Below, in pieces: positions 7,373 through 14,678 of a DNA stretch of 24,558 nt (the stretch's first letter is position 1; every line of letters starts with the position of its first letter). A program made the translations under genes and the position numbers. The DNA lies in assembly GCA_002482965.1 (NCBI GenBank), contig DLGZ01000082.1, positions 1 through 24,558 of the forward strand. The letters are read 5' to 3'. The notes below the pieces were generated by a model. The model worked only from the letters and a program-made list of their open reading frames with translations, ran no database searches and was not told where the DNA came from. Source of the DNA: Verrucomicrobiaceae bacterium UBA7681 (GTDB lineage Bacteria; Verrucomicrobiota; Verrucomicrobiia; Verrucomicrobiales; Verrucomicrobiaceae).

Positions 7373-8790
7373 AGCCTGCCGATCAATTTCGACTGCTCGA
7401 ACTCTCCGAACGCTACGCCGATGAAAAACTCAGCGCCACCGAAGTGGCCGCGCTGGAGGCCGAGCTCAAGACCTCCGCCGACACCCGCGCCTTCTTTGCC
7501 AAGGCCCTGCTGCAGCGTGCCGAGCTGAGCTTTGACGACACCTGGCACACCCAGGCCGCCACAGCAGCCCCTGCCGCCCCCGCCAAGCCCGTCTGGTGGC
7601 GTCATGCCCTCACCGCAGCGGCGGCGGCCTGCGTGACCTTTGGCCTCGTCTGGCTGCAAAGCACGCGCGATGGCACGGTGGCCACGCTGGTCCGCGCGCA
7701 GCAGTGCCAGTGGGCCGGCAGCAGCCTCCCTACCGTGGAAGGCGCACGCCTGAAGCCGGGCATTCTTGATCTCATCGAAGGCCTCGCCGTGCTGCGCTTT
7801 GACAGCGGCGCGGAGCTGGTGCTCGAAGCCCCCGCCACAGTAGAAGTCATCGACGGCATGAATTGCAAGCTCCGCCGTGGCACGCTGGTGGCTGAAGTGC
7901 CGCCTCAGGCGAAAGGATTCAGCATCGACACCAAGGACGCCAAAGTCATCGACTGGGGCACGAAGTTCGGGCTCAGCGCCGGTGAAGACGGCAAGTATCT
8001 CGTGCAGGTCATGGAAGGCCTCGTCGAGGTGGACGACAAATCCGGCGCTGCCACCAAGAAGCTGGAAAAAGGCCAGCGTGTGGACCACGGCTGGTCCCGC
8101 AGCCAGATGCACCCGCCCGGCGGCGACGACTCCGAACCCAGCCGCTGGCAGCCCGCCATCCTGCCGGATGCCGGCGACGGCTGGCAGGCCATCACCACCG
8201 CGTTTGGCCGTGGCAAGGACAGCTACATCCAGTCCTCCGAAAAGAAGCCGAACGACTTCGGCACGCATCCCTTCTTCCGCGTGAAGCACAGCCGCGACGT
8301 CAAGCCCGACCTCAACCGCAAAGGCTACATCGCCTTTGACCTCAGCAAGTTCAGCGGACGCCCCATCGAAGACGCCGAGCTCGTGCTCACCATCGAGCCC
8401 AGCGAACTCGGCTTCGCCAGCTTCGTCCCAGACAGCACCTTCGCCGTCTATGGCGTGCTGGATGAAGCCGAAGACACCTGGGAGGAAGACGGCCTGAGCT
8501 GGCAGCACGCCCCCGCGCATGCTCCTGAGCAGCCCGAGCGCCACCTGCCCGCCGCCAGCAAAGTGAAGCTTCTCGGCAAGTTCGAGATCGCCCAGGGCAT
8601 CAACCGCGGCACCCGCAAACTGCGCGGCAAAGACCTCGCCGATTTTTTGAACGCTGACACCAATCAGATCGCCACCCTGATCATCTGCCGCGAGACCAAC
8701 GAGACCCAGGACAGCGGCCTCGTGCACGCCTTTGCCACCAAGGAAAACGGCACACGGTCTGCCCCGATGCTGCGGGTGAAGGTGAGGTAA
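7369..8790 (+). CDS. FecR-domain membrane protein with C-terminal DNRLRE-like domain (putative anti-sigma partner)
   Basis: 473 residues. The cytoplasmic N-terminus (1-75) has a leucine-rich start like anti-sigma regions. One membrane segment lies at about 79-96 (HALTAAAAACVTFGLVWL). A FecR-like beta domain (about 120-225) has VLRFDSGAELVLEAPATVEV and GTLVAEVP. A C-terminal domain (about 265-473) with RKGYIAFDLSKFSGRPIEDAELVLTI matches the DNRLRE/CBM96-like beta-sandwich found on extracellular carbohydrate-associated proteins. The overlap with the sigma gene points to a sigma/anti-sigma switch whose outer domain may sense a polysaccharide; that sensing role is inference. No third gene follows; REP hairpins start right after the stop codon. 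Confidence 0.85.
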   Translation: MKPADQFRLLELSERYADEKLSATEVAALEAELKTSADTRAFFAKALLQRAELSFDDTWHTQAATAAPAAPAKPVWWRHALTAAAAACVTFGLVWLQSTRDGTVATLVRAQQCQWAGSSLPTVEGARLKPGILDLIEGLAVLRFDSGAELVLEAPATVEVIDGMNCKLRRGTLVAEVPPQAKGFSIDTKDAKVIDWGTKFGLSAGEDGKYLVQVMEGLVEVDDKSGAATKKLEKGQRVDHGWSRSQMHPPGGDDSEPSRWQPAILPDAGDGWQAITTAFGRGKDSYIQSSEKKPNDFGTHPFFRVKHSRDVKPDLNRKGYIAFDLSKFSGRPIEDAELVLTIEPSELGFASFVPDSTFAVYGVLDEAEDTWEEDGLSWQHAPAHAPEQPERHLPAASKVKLLGKFEIAQGINRGTRKLRGKDLADFLNADTNQIATLIICRETNETQDSGLVHAFATKENGTRSAPMLRVKVR

Positions 8791-8834
8791 GTTGCCAGCC
8801 CAGTGCGCGCCGCAGCGCTCCGCGATCACCCAGA

Positions 8835-9240
8835 GCCCCAGGCGCGCGGACCTCCGAGTCCGCAGCACTCCGCTAGCAGCAAGCATTCCGCGAACACCCC
8901 GAGCCCCTGGAGCGCGGGCCTCCGAGCCCGCAGCACTCCGCCAGCGAAAGGCGCTCCGCTTGGCTCAAGCGCTTTCAGCTGGCGAGTGCTAGAAGGAGCG
9001 CCGAAGTAGATGAGAGTCGTGGGGTTACGCGGACTGTCCCGACCGATTGGGCAAAAGCGGCGGACCCTCTGTTGGCGGAGTGCTGCGGACTCGGAGGTCC
9101 GCGCTCCGGCGGTCTTTTTAAAAGCGGAACGCCTGCTGTTGGCGGAGTGCTGCGGACTCGGAACCGAAGCGCAGCGGAGGTAGCCAGCCGCAGGCTGCCC
9201 GAAGGGTGAGCGAAGCGAGGCAATTCCGCGCTCCGATTTT
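8835..9240. repeat. left REP (family A) cluster: two plus, two minus hairpins
   Basis: Each hairpin has a core like GCGGGCCTCCGAGCCCGC or GCGGACCTCCGAGTCCGC followed by AGCACTCCGC. Plus-orientation copies lie at about 8843-8873 and 8911-8941, minus-orientation copies at 9075-9107 and 9142-9235. The last copy is split by about 60 bp of foreign sequence (9163-9225). The middle part, with TTACGCGGACTGTCCCGACC, recurs on the other side of the transposase near 10153. The array fills the interval 8791-9277, which contains no other gene. Confidence 0.85.
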
Positions 9241-9277
9241 CAGTTGCATGTCGCGGCAGCTTTTGTTTCCTCGTTCG

Positions 9278-9949
9278 ATGAATAAAGACCCTCGCCAGCC
9301 GCGTCTTGGACCGCCGCATCGGCCGGAGATTCGCAAAGTGGTCGAGCGACAACGTGAGATGTCACCCCCGACGAAGGAGGAACAGCTCGCGGGTTTTCAG
9401 GGATGGAACGAGCGTGGCTACGTCCCGCATCGCGATGAACCGGGCCTGACGCAGTTCGTGACTTTTCGGCTTGCCGACAGTTTCCCGGCTGAACTGCGGG
9501 AAGAGTGGGAAGGATTGCTGAAGATCGAAGACAATCGAGAGCGCCGCATGCAGCTTGAAGCCTGGCTCGATCAAGGCTGCGGTGTGTGTCACCTGCGGGA
9601 TGAACGCATTGCACGGCTCGTGGCCGACGCTTTGCGGAAGTTTGACGGTACGCGTTACAGGCTCCTCGCATGGACCCTCATGCCGAATCATGTGCATGTG
9701 TTGTTTGAAGTCGGGGAGATGTCCATGGCAGAGATCTTGAAGAGCTGGAAGCAATTCACCGCGACCCAATCGAACAAGCTGCTGGGAATTGGCGGCTCGT
9801 TCTGGCAGGCAGATTACTGGGACACCTACATGCGCGATCCCGACCACGAAGAGCGTACGATTCGTTATATCCGGAACAATCCCGTGAAAGCCGGTCTGGT
9901 GACTGCATGGCAGGAGTGGCCCTGGACCTTTGTACGTCCCGCTGACTGA
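9278..9949 (+). CDS. REP-associated tyrosine transposase (RAYT)
   Basis: 223 residues; an HUH-type Y1 nuclease related to IS200 TnpA that recognises REP hairpins as single strands. The metal-binding HVH is H138/H140 in MPNHVHVLF. The candidate catalytic tyrosine is Y197 in RYIRNNPVKAGL, the signature of RAYTs. FWQADYWDTYMRDPDH is also typical. The start is uncertain: in-frame ATGs exist at 9248, 9278 and 9359, and none has a good ribosome binding site. 9278 is chosen as a compromise that keeps the Pro/Arg-rich N-terminus seen in relatives. The gene is flanked on both sides by REP clusters of the same internal order, the arrangement expected of a REPtron. It appears intact and may still be active. 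Confidence 0.92.
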   Translation: MNKDPRQPRLGPPHRPEIRKVVERQREMSPPTKEEQLAGFQGWNERGYVPHRDEPGLTQFVTFRLADSFPAELREEWEGLLKIEDNRERRMQLEAWLDQGCGVCHLRDERIARLVADALRKFDGTRYRLLAWTLMPNHVHVLFEVGEMSMAEILKSWKQFTATQSNKLLGIGGSFWQADYWDTYMRDPDHEERTIRYIRNNPVKAGLVTAWQEWPWTFVRPAD

Positions 9950-9988
9950 GGACAGCCCCTCGAACCTCCAGTAATCACCCAGCGCCCC

Positions 9989-10301
9989 AGGCGCGCGAAC
10001 CTCCGAGCCCGCAGCGCTCCGCCAGCAGCAAGCATTCCGCGAGCACCCAGCGCCCAAGGAGCGCGGGCCTCCGAGCCCGCAGCACTCCGCTAGCGTTGGG
10101 CGCTCCGCGAGCACCTAGCGCCCCAAGCGCTACGTAATTTAGAGACGTGGGCTTACGCGGCACTCCCGACCGATTGGGTAAAAGCGGAACGCCTGCTCTT
10201 TGCGGAGCGCTGCGGACTCGGAGGTCCGCGCTCCGGCGGTCTTTTTAAAAGCGGTGCGCCTGCTCTTTGCGGAGCGCTGCGGACTCGGAGGTCCGCGCTC
10301 C
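9989..10301. repeat. right REP (family A) cluster: two plus, two minus hairpins
   Basis: Plus copies lie at 9993-10022 and 10058-10090, minus copies at 10202-10234 and 10269-10301. The last two form a tandem of about 67 bp per unit, including the spacer GGCGGTCTTTTTAAAAGCGG. Order and spacers parallel the left cluster, so the RAYT gene lies between long direct repeats. The cluster fills the gap 9950-10325. Confidence 0.87.
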
Positions 10302-10325
10302 GCAGACTCCAGCGGACTTCCCCCT

Positions 10326-11579
10326 TCACCGAATCCGGATCGGCTTCGCTATCGGGTGGTACTTCTGGATCCACACCAGCGTGAAGAACAGCCGCAGGCG
10401 CCATTTCGCGCCAAACGTCATGTGCGTGCGGCCGGCCAGCGCGCAGTTGATGGCGCAGAGCAGGCGGAACTTGTTGGTCGGCTGGAAGAAAATCTGCGCG
10501 AAGTGCTTGGTGTAAAACCGCTCGATGAACTGCCAGAAGCGGCTCACGTGCCTGCGGGTGGCCCACTCATAGCGCTTCATGGCAAAGGTCCGCGCCTTGC
10601 CAGCGGCGATGGCGGCATGCACGACCTGCGCGCCATTGCGGCCGGTGGTCATGGCCAGCATCACACCGCTGGAGAAAACGGGGTCGATGAACCCTGCGGC
10701 ATCGCCCACGCGCACGATGCGGTCGGAGACGAGGGCGCGATTGGTGTAGGAGAAATCGGTGAGCACATGCCCCTGCGTGATGGGCTGCGCGTTGATCATG
10801 CGCTCGTGCACGGTCTTCGTCTTGAGCACCGCCTCGTCAAACACCTCTTGGGGCTGCTTCTTGAAGGCTTTGAACTGCGCCTGATCGAGCACCAGCCCCA
10901 CGCTCACCTTGTCATCCGCCAGTGGGATCATCCAGAACCAGGAGTTTTCGCGGCGAACGATCAGGATGTCCCCCTTCTCCTCGCCGGTGGTCATCTGCAC
11001 GCCGCTGTAGTGGCCGAAGATGGAGATCTTTTTATGCCCCGGGTAGTACTCCCGCAGGTTTTCCTTGTTGGCCGTGAAGTTGCCGAGACCGCTGGCATCC
11101 ATGAGGAAGGCGGCCTGCACCTCGTGCTCCACGCCGTCCTTGTCGCGGAACTTCACCGTTACGCAGTCTTTTTCCACGCGATGCTCGGTCACCAGCGCCT
11201 CCTCCCGCACCTCCGCGCCCAGTTCCTCCGCATGGCGCAGCAGGATGTCGTCAAACTTCGCCCGCTCGACCTGCAGCGACTCCGGAAACTCGGTGAACGA
11301 GCCCTTCGAAAAATCCATGCGCGTGTGCATCGAGCCATCGCCCATCCAGAACTGCGCGCCGCGCTTCACCATGAATCCGGCTGCCTGAATCTTGGGCCAG
11401 ACACCCAGTTCATCAAAGATCTCGCGATTGTACGGCAGCAGCGATTCGCCGATGTGAAAGCGTGGGAATTTGGACTTCTCCAGCACCAGCACAGTACGCC
11501 CCGCCTGACGCAGCGTGGCCGCAGCCGTCGCGCCCGCAGGCCCGCCGCCGATGACTATGACATCCCAAGTTTTGCTCAT
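10326..11579 (-). CDS. FAD-dependent oxidoreductase of the flavin-dependent halogenase/geranylgeranyl reductase superfamily
   Basis: 417 residues. An N-terminal dinucleotide fold has GGGPAG (11-16), followed by GESLLP (44-49). WFWMIP at 214-219 matches the WxWxIP motif of flavin-dependent halogenases, and GDAAGFIDPVFSSG (292-305) is the second flavin-binding motif. Halogenases use FADH2 and HOCl to chlorinate or brominate an aromatic substrate, often a carrier-bound one. The same motif set also occurs in halogenase-like proteins that do not halogenate, so the activity is open. The C-terminal 100 residues are basic and aromatic-rich, perhaps membrane-associated. The ATG at 11579 precedes the flavin motif directly. 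It is a lone gene flanked by family A repeats on both sides, with no biosynthetic partners in view. Confidence 0.82.
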   Translation of the reverse strand: MSKTWDVIVIGGGPAGATAAATLRQAGRTVLVLEKSKFPRFHIGESLLPYNREIFDELGVWPKIQAAGFMVKRGAQFWMGDGSMHTRMDFSKGSFTEFPESLQVERAKFDDILLRHAEELGAEVREEALVTEHRVEKDCVTVKFRDKDGVEHEVQAAFLMDASGLGNFTANKENLREYYPGHKKISIFGHYSGVQMTTGEEKGDILIVRRENSWFWMIPLADDKVSVGLVLDQAQFKAFKKQPQEVFDEAVLKTKTVHERMINAQPITQGHVLTDFSYTNRALVSDRIVRVGDAAGFIDPVFSSGVMLAMTTGRNGAQVVHAAIAAGKARTFAMKRYEWATRRHVSRFWQFIERFYTKHFAQIFFQPTNKFRLLCAINCALAGRTHMTFGAKWRLRLFFTLVWIQKYHPIAKPIRIR

Positions 11580-11704
11580 GTGTGAGTCTGATGCATGGCG
11601 GGATTAACGAACTGGCGCAAGAGTTGGCCGCGAAAATGGGGCACTTTTTTTCAAAGCCATTCAATGGTCCGTGACTGACGTGGCTCCGCGAGCCCTAAGC
11701 GCCC

Positions 11705-11877
11705 CTGGAGCGCGGACCTCCGAGTCCGCAGCACTCCGCCAAAAAGCAAAGCCCCGCTGCGTCCCTGCCGCCCGTTCTTTCTCTCCGCCGAAGCCTCTCT
11801 TGTTGGCGATGTTTGAAGTGAAGCGCCGCCCGCCGCGTGATTGCGACCTGCTGCGGGCTCGGAGGCCCGCGCTCCCA
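11705..11877. repeat. MITE/BIME-like unit, copy 1 (two inverted REP hairpins around a 110-bp core)
   Basis: A plus-orientation family A hairpin (11707-11739) and a minus-orientation one (11850-11875) enclose about 110 bp. The core ends GCGACCTGCTGCGG exactly as in the unit at 17.31-17.48 kb, and the two cores share further short blocks. This supports one non-autonomous element that moved as a whole, presumably with help from the RAYT at 9.3 kb. The unit lies in the gene-free stretch 11580-12251. Confidence 0.75.
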
Positions 11878-11939
11878 GGGCGCAGCGGCATGCGGCGCGA
11901 CATCCGGCATTGCCGATGGATGGCAGTGCAAACCGCCCC

Positions 11940-12029
11940 CAGCAGCAGGTTCACAGCCAGCAGCAGGTTCACAGCCAGCAGCAGGTTCACAGCCAGCAGC
12001 AGGTTCACAGCCAGCAGCAGGTTCACAGG
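11940..12029. repeat. 18-bp tandem repeat (minisatellite)
   Basis: Four identical copies of GTTCACAGCCAGCAGCAG run from 11949 to 12020, with a half copy on each side. The period is divisible by three, so every frame stays open (QQQVHS on plus, LLLAVN on minus), but neither strand shows a plausible start, domain or codon pattern around it. I treat it as non-coding. Perfect copy identity suggests recent expansion by slippage. Confidence 0.9.
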
Positions 12030-12104
12030 CTCAGGGATGGGTGGGGCAATGGGGGTGAATTTCAGTTTCCACCGTCGGTGAATTCATAGGATCACCCGTT
12101 GGGT

Positions 12105-12247
12105 TCAGGTTCAGTATCAGTATCACCGTTGAGGTCTGGGATTTGGTATCATGGTATCACTCCCTATATATAGGGAGTGATACCTTGATACCAACCCCCG
12201 TCGGTATCATGATACCGATTTGATACCAGTTTGATACCTGATACCAA
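12105..12247. other. candidate replication origin with GATACC iteron-like sites
   Basis: In about 140 bp the hexamer GGTATC or its complement GATACC occurs nine times (12145, 12153, 12179, 12187, 12203, 12211, 12222, 12233, 12240). Several are arranged as palindromes, including a perfect 18-bp one at 12201-12218. The related GTATCA repeats at 12112-12126. The segment is AT-richer than its surroundings and ends five bases before the stop codon of the RecA-like ATPase of a primase/ATPase operon. Palindrome plus iterons beside rep genes is the layout of plasmid and satellite origins. It could alternatively be an operator or resolution site. Confidence 0.6.
12143..12194. repeat. 52-bp near-perfect palindrome
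   Basis: The centre is at 12168/12169 in TATATATA. The inner 32 bp (12153-12184) are perfectly symmetrical, with half-site GGTATCACTCCCTATA. One mismatched pair (12152/12185) follows, then nine more matching pairs out to 12143 and 12194. No T-run follows on either strand, so a transcription terminator is less likely than a protein-bound site or a single-strand initiation hairpin. Confidence 0.92.
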
Positions 12248-12251
12248 AGCG

Positions 12252-13505
12252 TCACGCACGGTAGTAGCCACCCGTCGGCCCATGCTTCAGCAATCCGATG
12301 GAGAGCCACTTGGGAATGCGGCGCTTGGCAGTGGCCACCGAGAGATGCGCCCGCGTGATGATGAGTTGCACGAGATCCGTGTACGATACCTCCCCCACAT
12401 GCCCGGCAAACACCGCCTGGCACTCAGGCTGCTCGTTTTGCCGCGCGGTCTCGGCTTTGCTCTCCTTCGTCTCCGCCTCCACGGTCATGTGCATGCCGTC
12501 GGGGACGGACCAGGCGAAGCGCAGGGCGTCATCGCGCGAGATGCAGGCGTGGCGGCAGCGCTCTGAAAAAATGATAGAGGCTCCGCTTTTGCCGTCTTTG
12601 GCGATGCGGAGGTTGCTCTCCGCTTTGCGCTCGAGCTGGCTGCCGAGGTGGCCGCGTGTCTTGCCGGTTTCAAAGCCGGAGGGGTTTTCATGCAGCACGA
12701 GGATGATGGGGCAGGCGTGGGCGATGGCGAGCTGCGCGAGGTGTTCCACCAAAGCGAAGGCTTCGATGTCGTCATTGGGGCTTTTGCACAGGTCGGCCAC
12801 GCCATCGATGAAGACGCTGTGGATGCCGCCGCATTCGTGGTCGGCGCGCTCCATCTCGGCAGCGAGGTAGGCGCGGCGTTTCTCGGTGGAAACGTCCGCG
12901 AGGGAGTAGCCGCGAAAGGTGGCGGGCATGCCGGAGACGCCGGCACGCTGCGCGGAACGGTGCACGAGGTTCCAGGCGTCATAGGGGGACTGCTCGGTGT
13001 CAAACAGCACCACGGCGCGCCCTGCATGCGCGGCGGCGGTGAAGCCGAGAAGATCGTGCTCCGGCTCCCAGTCGGGGATTTCATCATCGTCGTCCTCCGC
13101 CTTCGGCGTGACGGCAGCCATGATGCTGGCGATCATCGCGCCCACCACGGCGCTCTTGCCGCCCTTCGCCTGGGCGGAGATCACGGTGAGGTTTCCCGCC
13201 GTGCAGATTTGCTGGGAGAGCAGCGAGAAAACGGGCACCGGCTGCTGCGGCGGATGCTCCAGGTGGATGCGGCGTGCGTCCAGGTCCGTGAAATCCACCG
13301 CGCTCCCCGTGCCGGCGGGGCCGGTGATGGTGATGGCGGTCTCCGCACCCCCAGCGCCAGCTTTAGGCGGGGCGGTGCTCAGGGTACTGGTACTGCCGCT
13401 GGGAGCGGCGGCGGGCTCCACCACGGTGTAGTTTGCCGGATCGCTGACGAGGGCGGCCAGGGCCTCAGCCCCCAGGGCATTGTGATAGCTGCGGAGGTCT
13501 TTCAT
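12252..13505 (-). CDS. RecA-like hexameric ATPase (AAA_25/RepA-type helicase of a mobile element)
   Basis: 417 residues. The first 90 residues are low-complexity (Ala/Pro/Ser/Thr). The Walker A variant AQAKGGKS (111-118) lacks the usual first glycine, the Walker B is VFIDGVAD (231-238), and a downstream segment LHENPSGFETGKTRGHLGSQLERKAES (271 onward, pieces LHENPSG and RGHLGSQLERKAE) is characteristic of RepA/AAA_25 proteins in mobilizable elements. The C-terminal 50 residues look like a winged helix (VSYTDLVQLIITRAHLSVAT ... GGYYRA). It likely unwinds DNA at the adjacent origin. Its ATG overlaps the primase stop codon (ATGA, 13502-13505), so the two are translationally coupled. The stop codon is five bases from the iteron/palindrome block. 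Confidence 0.85.
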   Translation of the reverse strand: MKDLRSYHNALGAEALAALVSDPANYTVVEPAAAPSGSTSTLSTAPPKAGAGGAETAITITGPAGTGSAVDFTDLDARRIHLEHPPQQPVPVFSLLSQQICTAGNLTVISAQAKGGKSAVVGAMIASIMAAVTPKAEDDDDEIPDWEPEHDLLGFTAAAHAGRAVVLFDTEQSPYDAWNLVHRSAQRAGVSGMPATFRGYSLADVSTEKRRAYLAAEMERADHECGGIHSVFIDGVADLCKSPNDDIEAFALVEHLAQLAIAHACPIILVLHENPSGFETGKTRGHLGSQLERKAESNLRIAKDGKSGASIIFSERCRHACISRDDALRFAWSVPDGMHMTVEAETKESKAETARQNEQPECQAVFAGHVGEVSYTDLVQLIITRAHLSVATAKRRIPKWLSIGLLKHGPTGGYYRA

Positions 13506-14377
13506 GAGCGCTTGAAGTGAAGGATTCGTACCTGGCTGGCATACGGGCGCAGCAGGGCGGAGGTGCGCGCGGTGGCGGCGGCCCCGGCGGCATCTTTGTC
13601 AAAGAAGAGGCTCACCTCGCAGCCTGCAAACAGCCGCGCCCACTCCTCCCGGAACGCAGTGCCCGGACTGGCCACCATGGCAATACCATTTTCTGGTTTG
13701 ATTTGGTCCATCAAAGCATCCGCCAGGGCGATGAGGTCTGACTCCCCCTCCGTGATGTAGTAGTGCCGCACGCCGGGGCGCGCGCTGGCGCAGGTGTGGC
13801 GCCAGGGCTCCGTGGCGCGGCCGCAGGCCCATGCAAAGCGCACGGCGGCCCCCTTCCCCCAGGGCTCGCGGATCTTGATGCCCTGCGGGTAGATGTAGCC
13901 GATGCGGTCCGGCAGGCAGGGCGTGCCACCGATGCGGATGCGCGGGAAAAAACCCAGCGCCCCACCCTCCGGCAGCGACAGGCGGCGGATCGTCTCCACC
14001 CCCACGCCAAACTCGTCCGCCATGACCATCTGGTTCTCCAGGCAGCAGGAGGCCCTGAGACGCGCCGTGCGGGCCGTCTCCGCAAAGTCCGGCGGCAGCA
14101 CCGGCGGCGCAGGTTTACGCCGCTGTCGTGGCGGCGGAAACGCGCCCGGTGGCCCAAGGAGTTTACGTTTTTCCTCCTCATTCCCCGCCAGTTCCAGGAT
14201 GCGGCGCGCGTGCCCCCGGTCCTGCTGAAAGGCGGCGCAGGCAAAGCAGCCGTTGTCAAAGATGACGAGATTGTCCCCGGCCCTGTCACTGTCCATTTCG
14301 GCACAGGCCGGGCAGCGGGCGATGACCCGGGAGCCGCGCTGCCGGACTTTCTCCAAATGATCAAGCGTGAGTTTCAT
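13502..14377 (-). CDS. zinc-finger TOPRIM primase of a mobile element
   Basis: 291 residues. The N-terminal zinc ribbon has CPAC (C22, C25) and CFAC (C44, C47). A basic Pro-rich linker covers about 75-100, then a DnaG-like middle part leads to a C-terminal TOPRIM domain with EGESD (210-214) and DKDAAG (260-265), the metal-binding acidic residues. It is shorter than chromosomal DnaG (about 600 residues) because the helicase-binding domain is absent, as in plasmid and satellite primases. It makes RNA primers, probably for the element's own replication. It lies 24 nt after the HTH gene and overlaps the ATPase gene by 4 nt, forming one operon. No ribosome binding site is obvious. Confidence 0.85.
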   Translation of the reverse strand: MKLTLDHLEKVRQRGSRVIARCPACAEMDSDRAGDNLVIFDNGCFACAAFQQDRGHARRILELAGNEEEKRKLLGPPGAFPPPRQRRKPAPPVLPPDFAETARTARLRASCCLENQMVMADEFGVGVETIRRLSLPEGGALGFFPRIRIGGTPCLPDRIGYIYPQGIKIREPWGKGAAVRFAWACGRATEPWRHTCASARPGVRHYYITEGESDLIALADALMDQIKPENGIAMVASPGTAFREEWARLFAGCEVSLFFDKDAAGAAATARTSALLRPYASQVRILHFKRS

Positions 14378-14401
14378 GAGAGTGGTGGCGGTGTGGGGTT
14401 C

Positions 14402-14671
14402 TCAACGCTTCGCGACGCCCTGCGTGTGTTTCTCCAGAGCCGCCATCACCTGCGGCAGGTCAAAGCGGCACACCCGCCCGATCTTGACCATGGGAATGAT
14501 CCGGTCCCGCGACCAGTTGCTCAGGCAGCGGCGCGTGACATTGAGCCTCCGCCCAAGCTGCTCCGGTGTGAGCAGGGTGGAGATGGAGGCGGATGCGTCG
14601 GCAGAGGAGCCAGAGCCGGGCACAGGCGCGGAGGAGGAGGAAGCAAAGATTTCGTGTTCAGTCTTATTCAT
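14402..14671 (-). CDS. helix-turn-helix protein, excisionase/MerR-like (HTH_17)
   Basis: 89 residues. A disordered Ser/Ala-rich leader (1-30) is followed by a winged HTH: LLTPEQLGRRLNVTRRCLSNWSRDRIIPMVKIGRVCRF. This is the fold of excisionases and of small DNA-binding regulators at the head of mobile-element operons. It may direct excision or control the primase/ATPase operon; both are inference. The ATG at 14671 is chosen because the region before it is poorly protein-like, though an in-frame ATG at 14707 is possible. Two TGTGGTA copies exactly 10 bp apart lie just upstream and may be its own operator. No integrase gene is found in the window. Confidence 0.82.
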   Translation of the reverse strand: MNKTEHEIFASSSSAPVPGSGSSADASASISTLLTPEQLGRRLNVTRRCLSNWSRDRIIPMVKIGRVCRFDLPQVMAALEKHTQGVAKR

Positions 14672-14678
14672 GTCAGTG

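Noticed and set aside
7231..8886. 551-codon minus-strand frame opposite the sigma/FecR operon
   Set aside because: Antisense shadow; the plus strand has coupled genes with known domains.
8835..10301. CRISPR array
   Set aside because: The repeats are hairpins in both orientations with irregular, related spacers and sit around a RAYT, not cas genes.
10200..11585. 461-codon plus-strand frame opposite the flavoenzyme
   Set aside because: It begins in REP repeats and mirrors a clear FAD protein.
11661..12026. Minus-strand ORF starting in LLLAVN repeats
   Set aside because: It exists only because the 18-bp unit has no stop codons; the rest reads through REP DNA.
12143..12194. Bidirectional transcription terminator
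   Set aside because: The symmetry is strong but there is no T-run on either side, and the GGTATC half-site repeats outside the hairpin.
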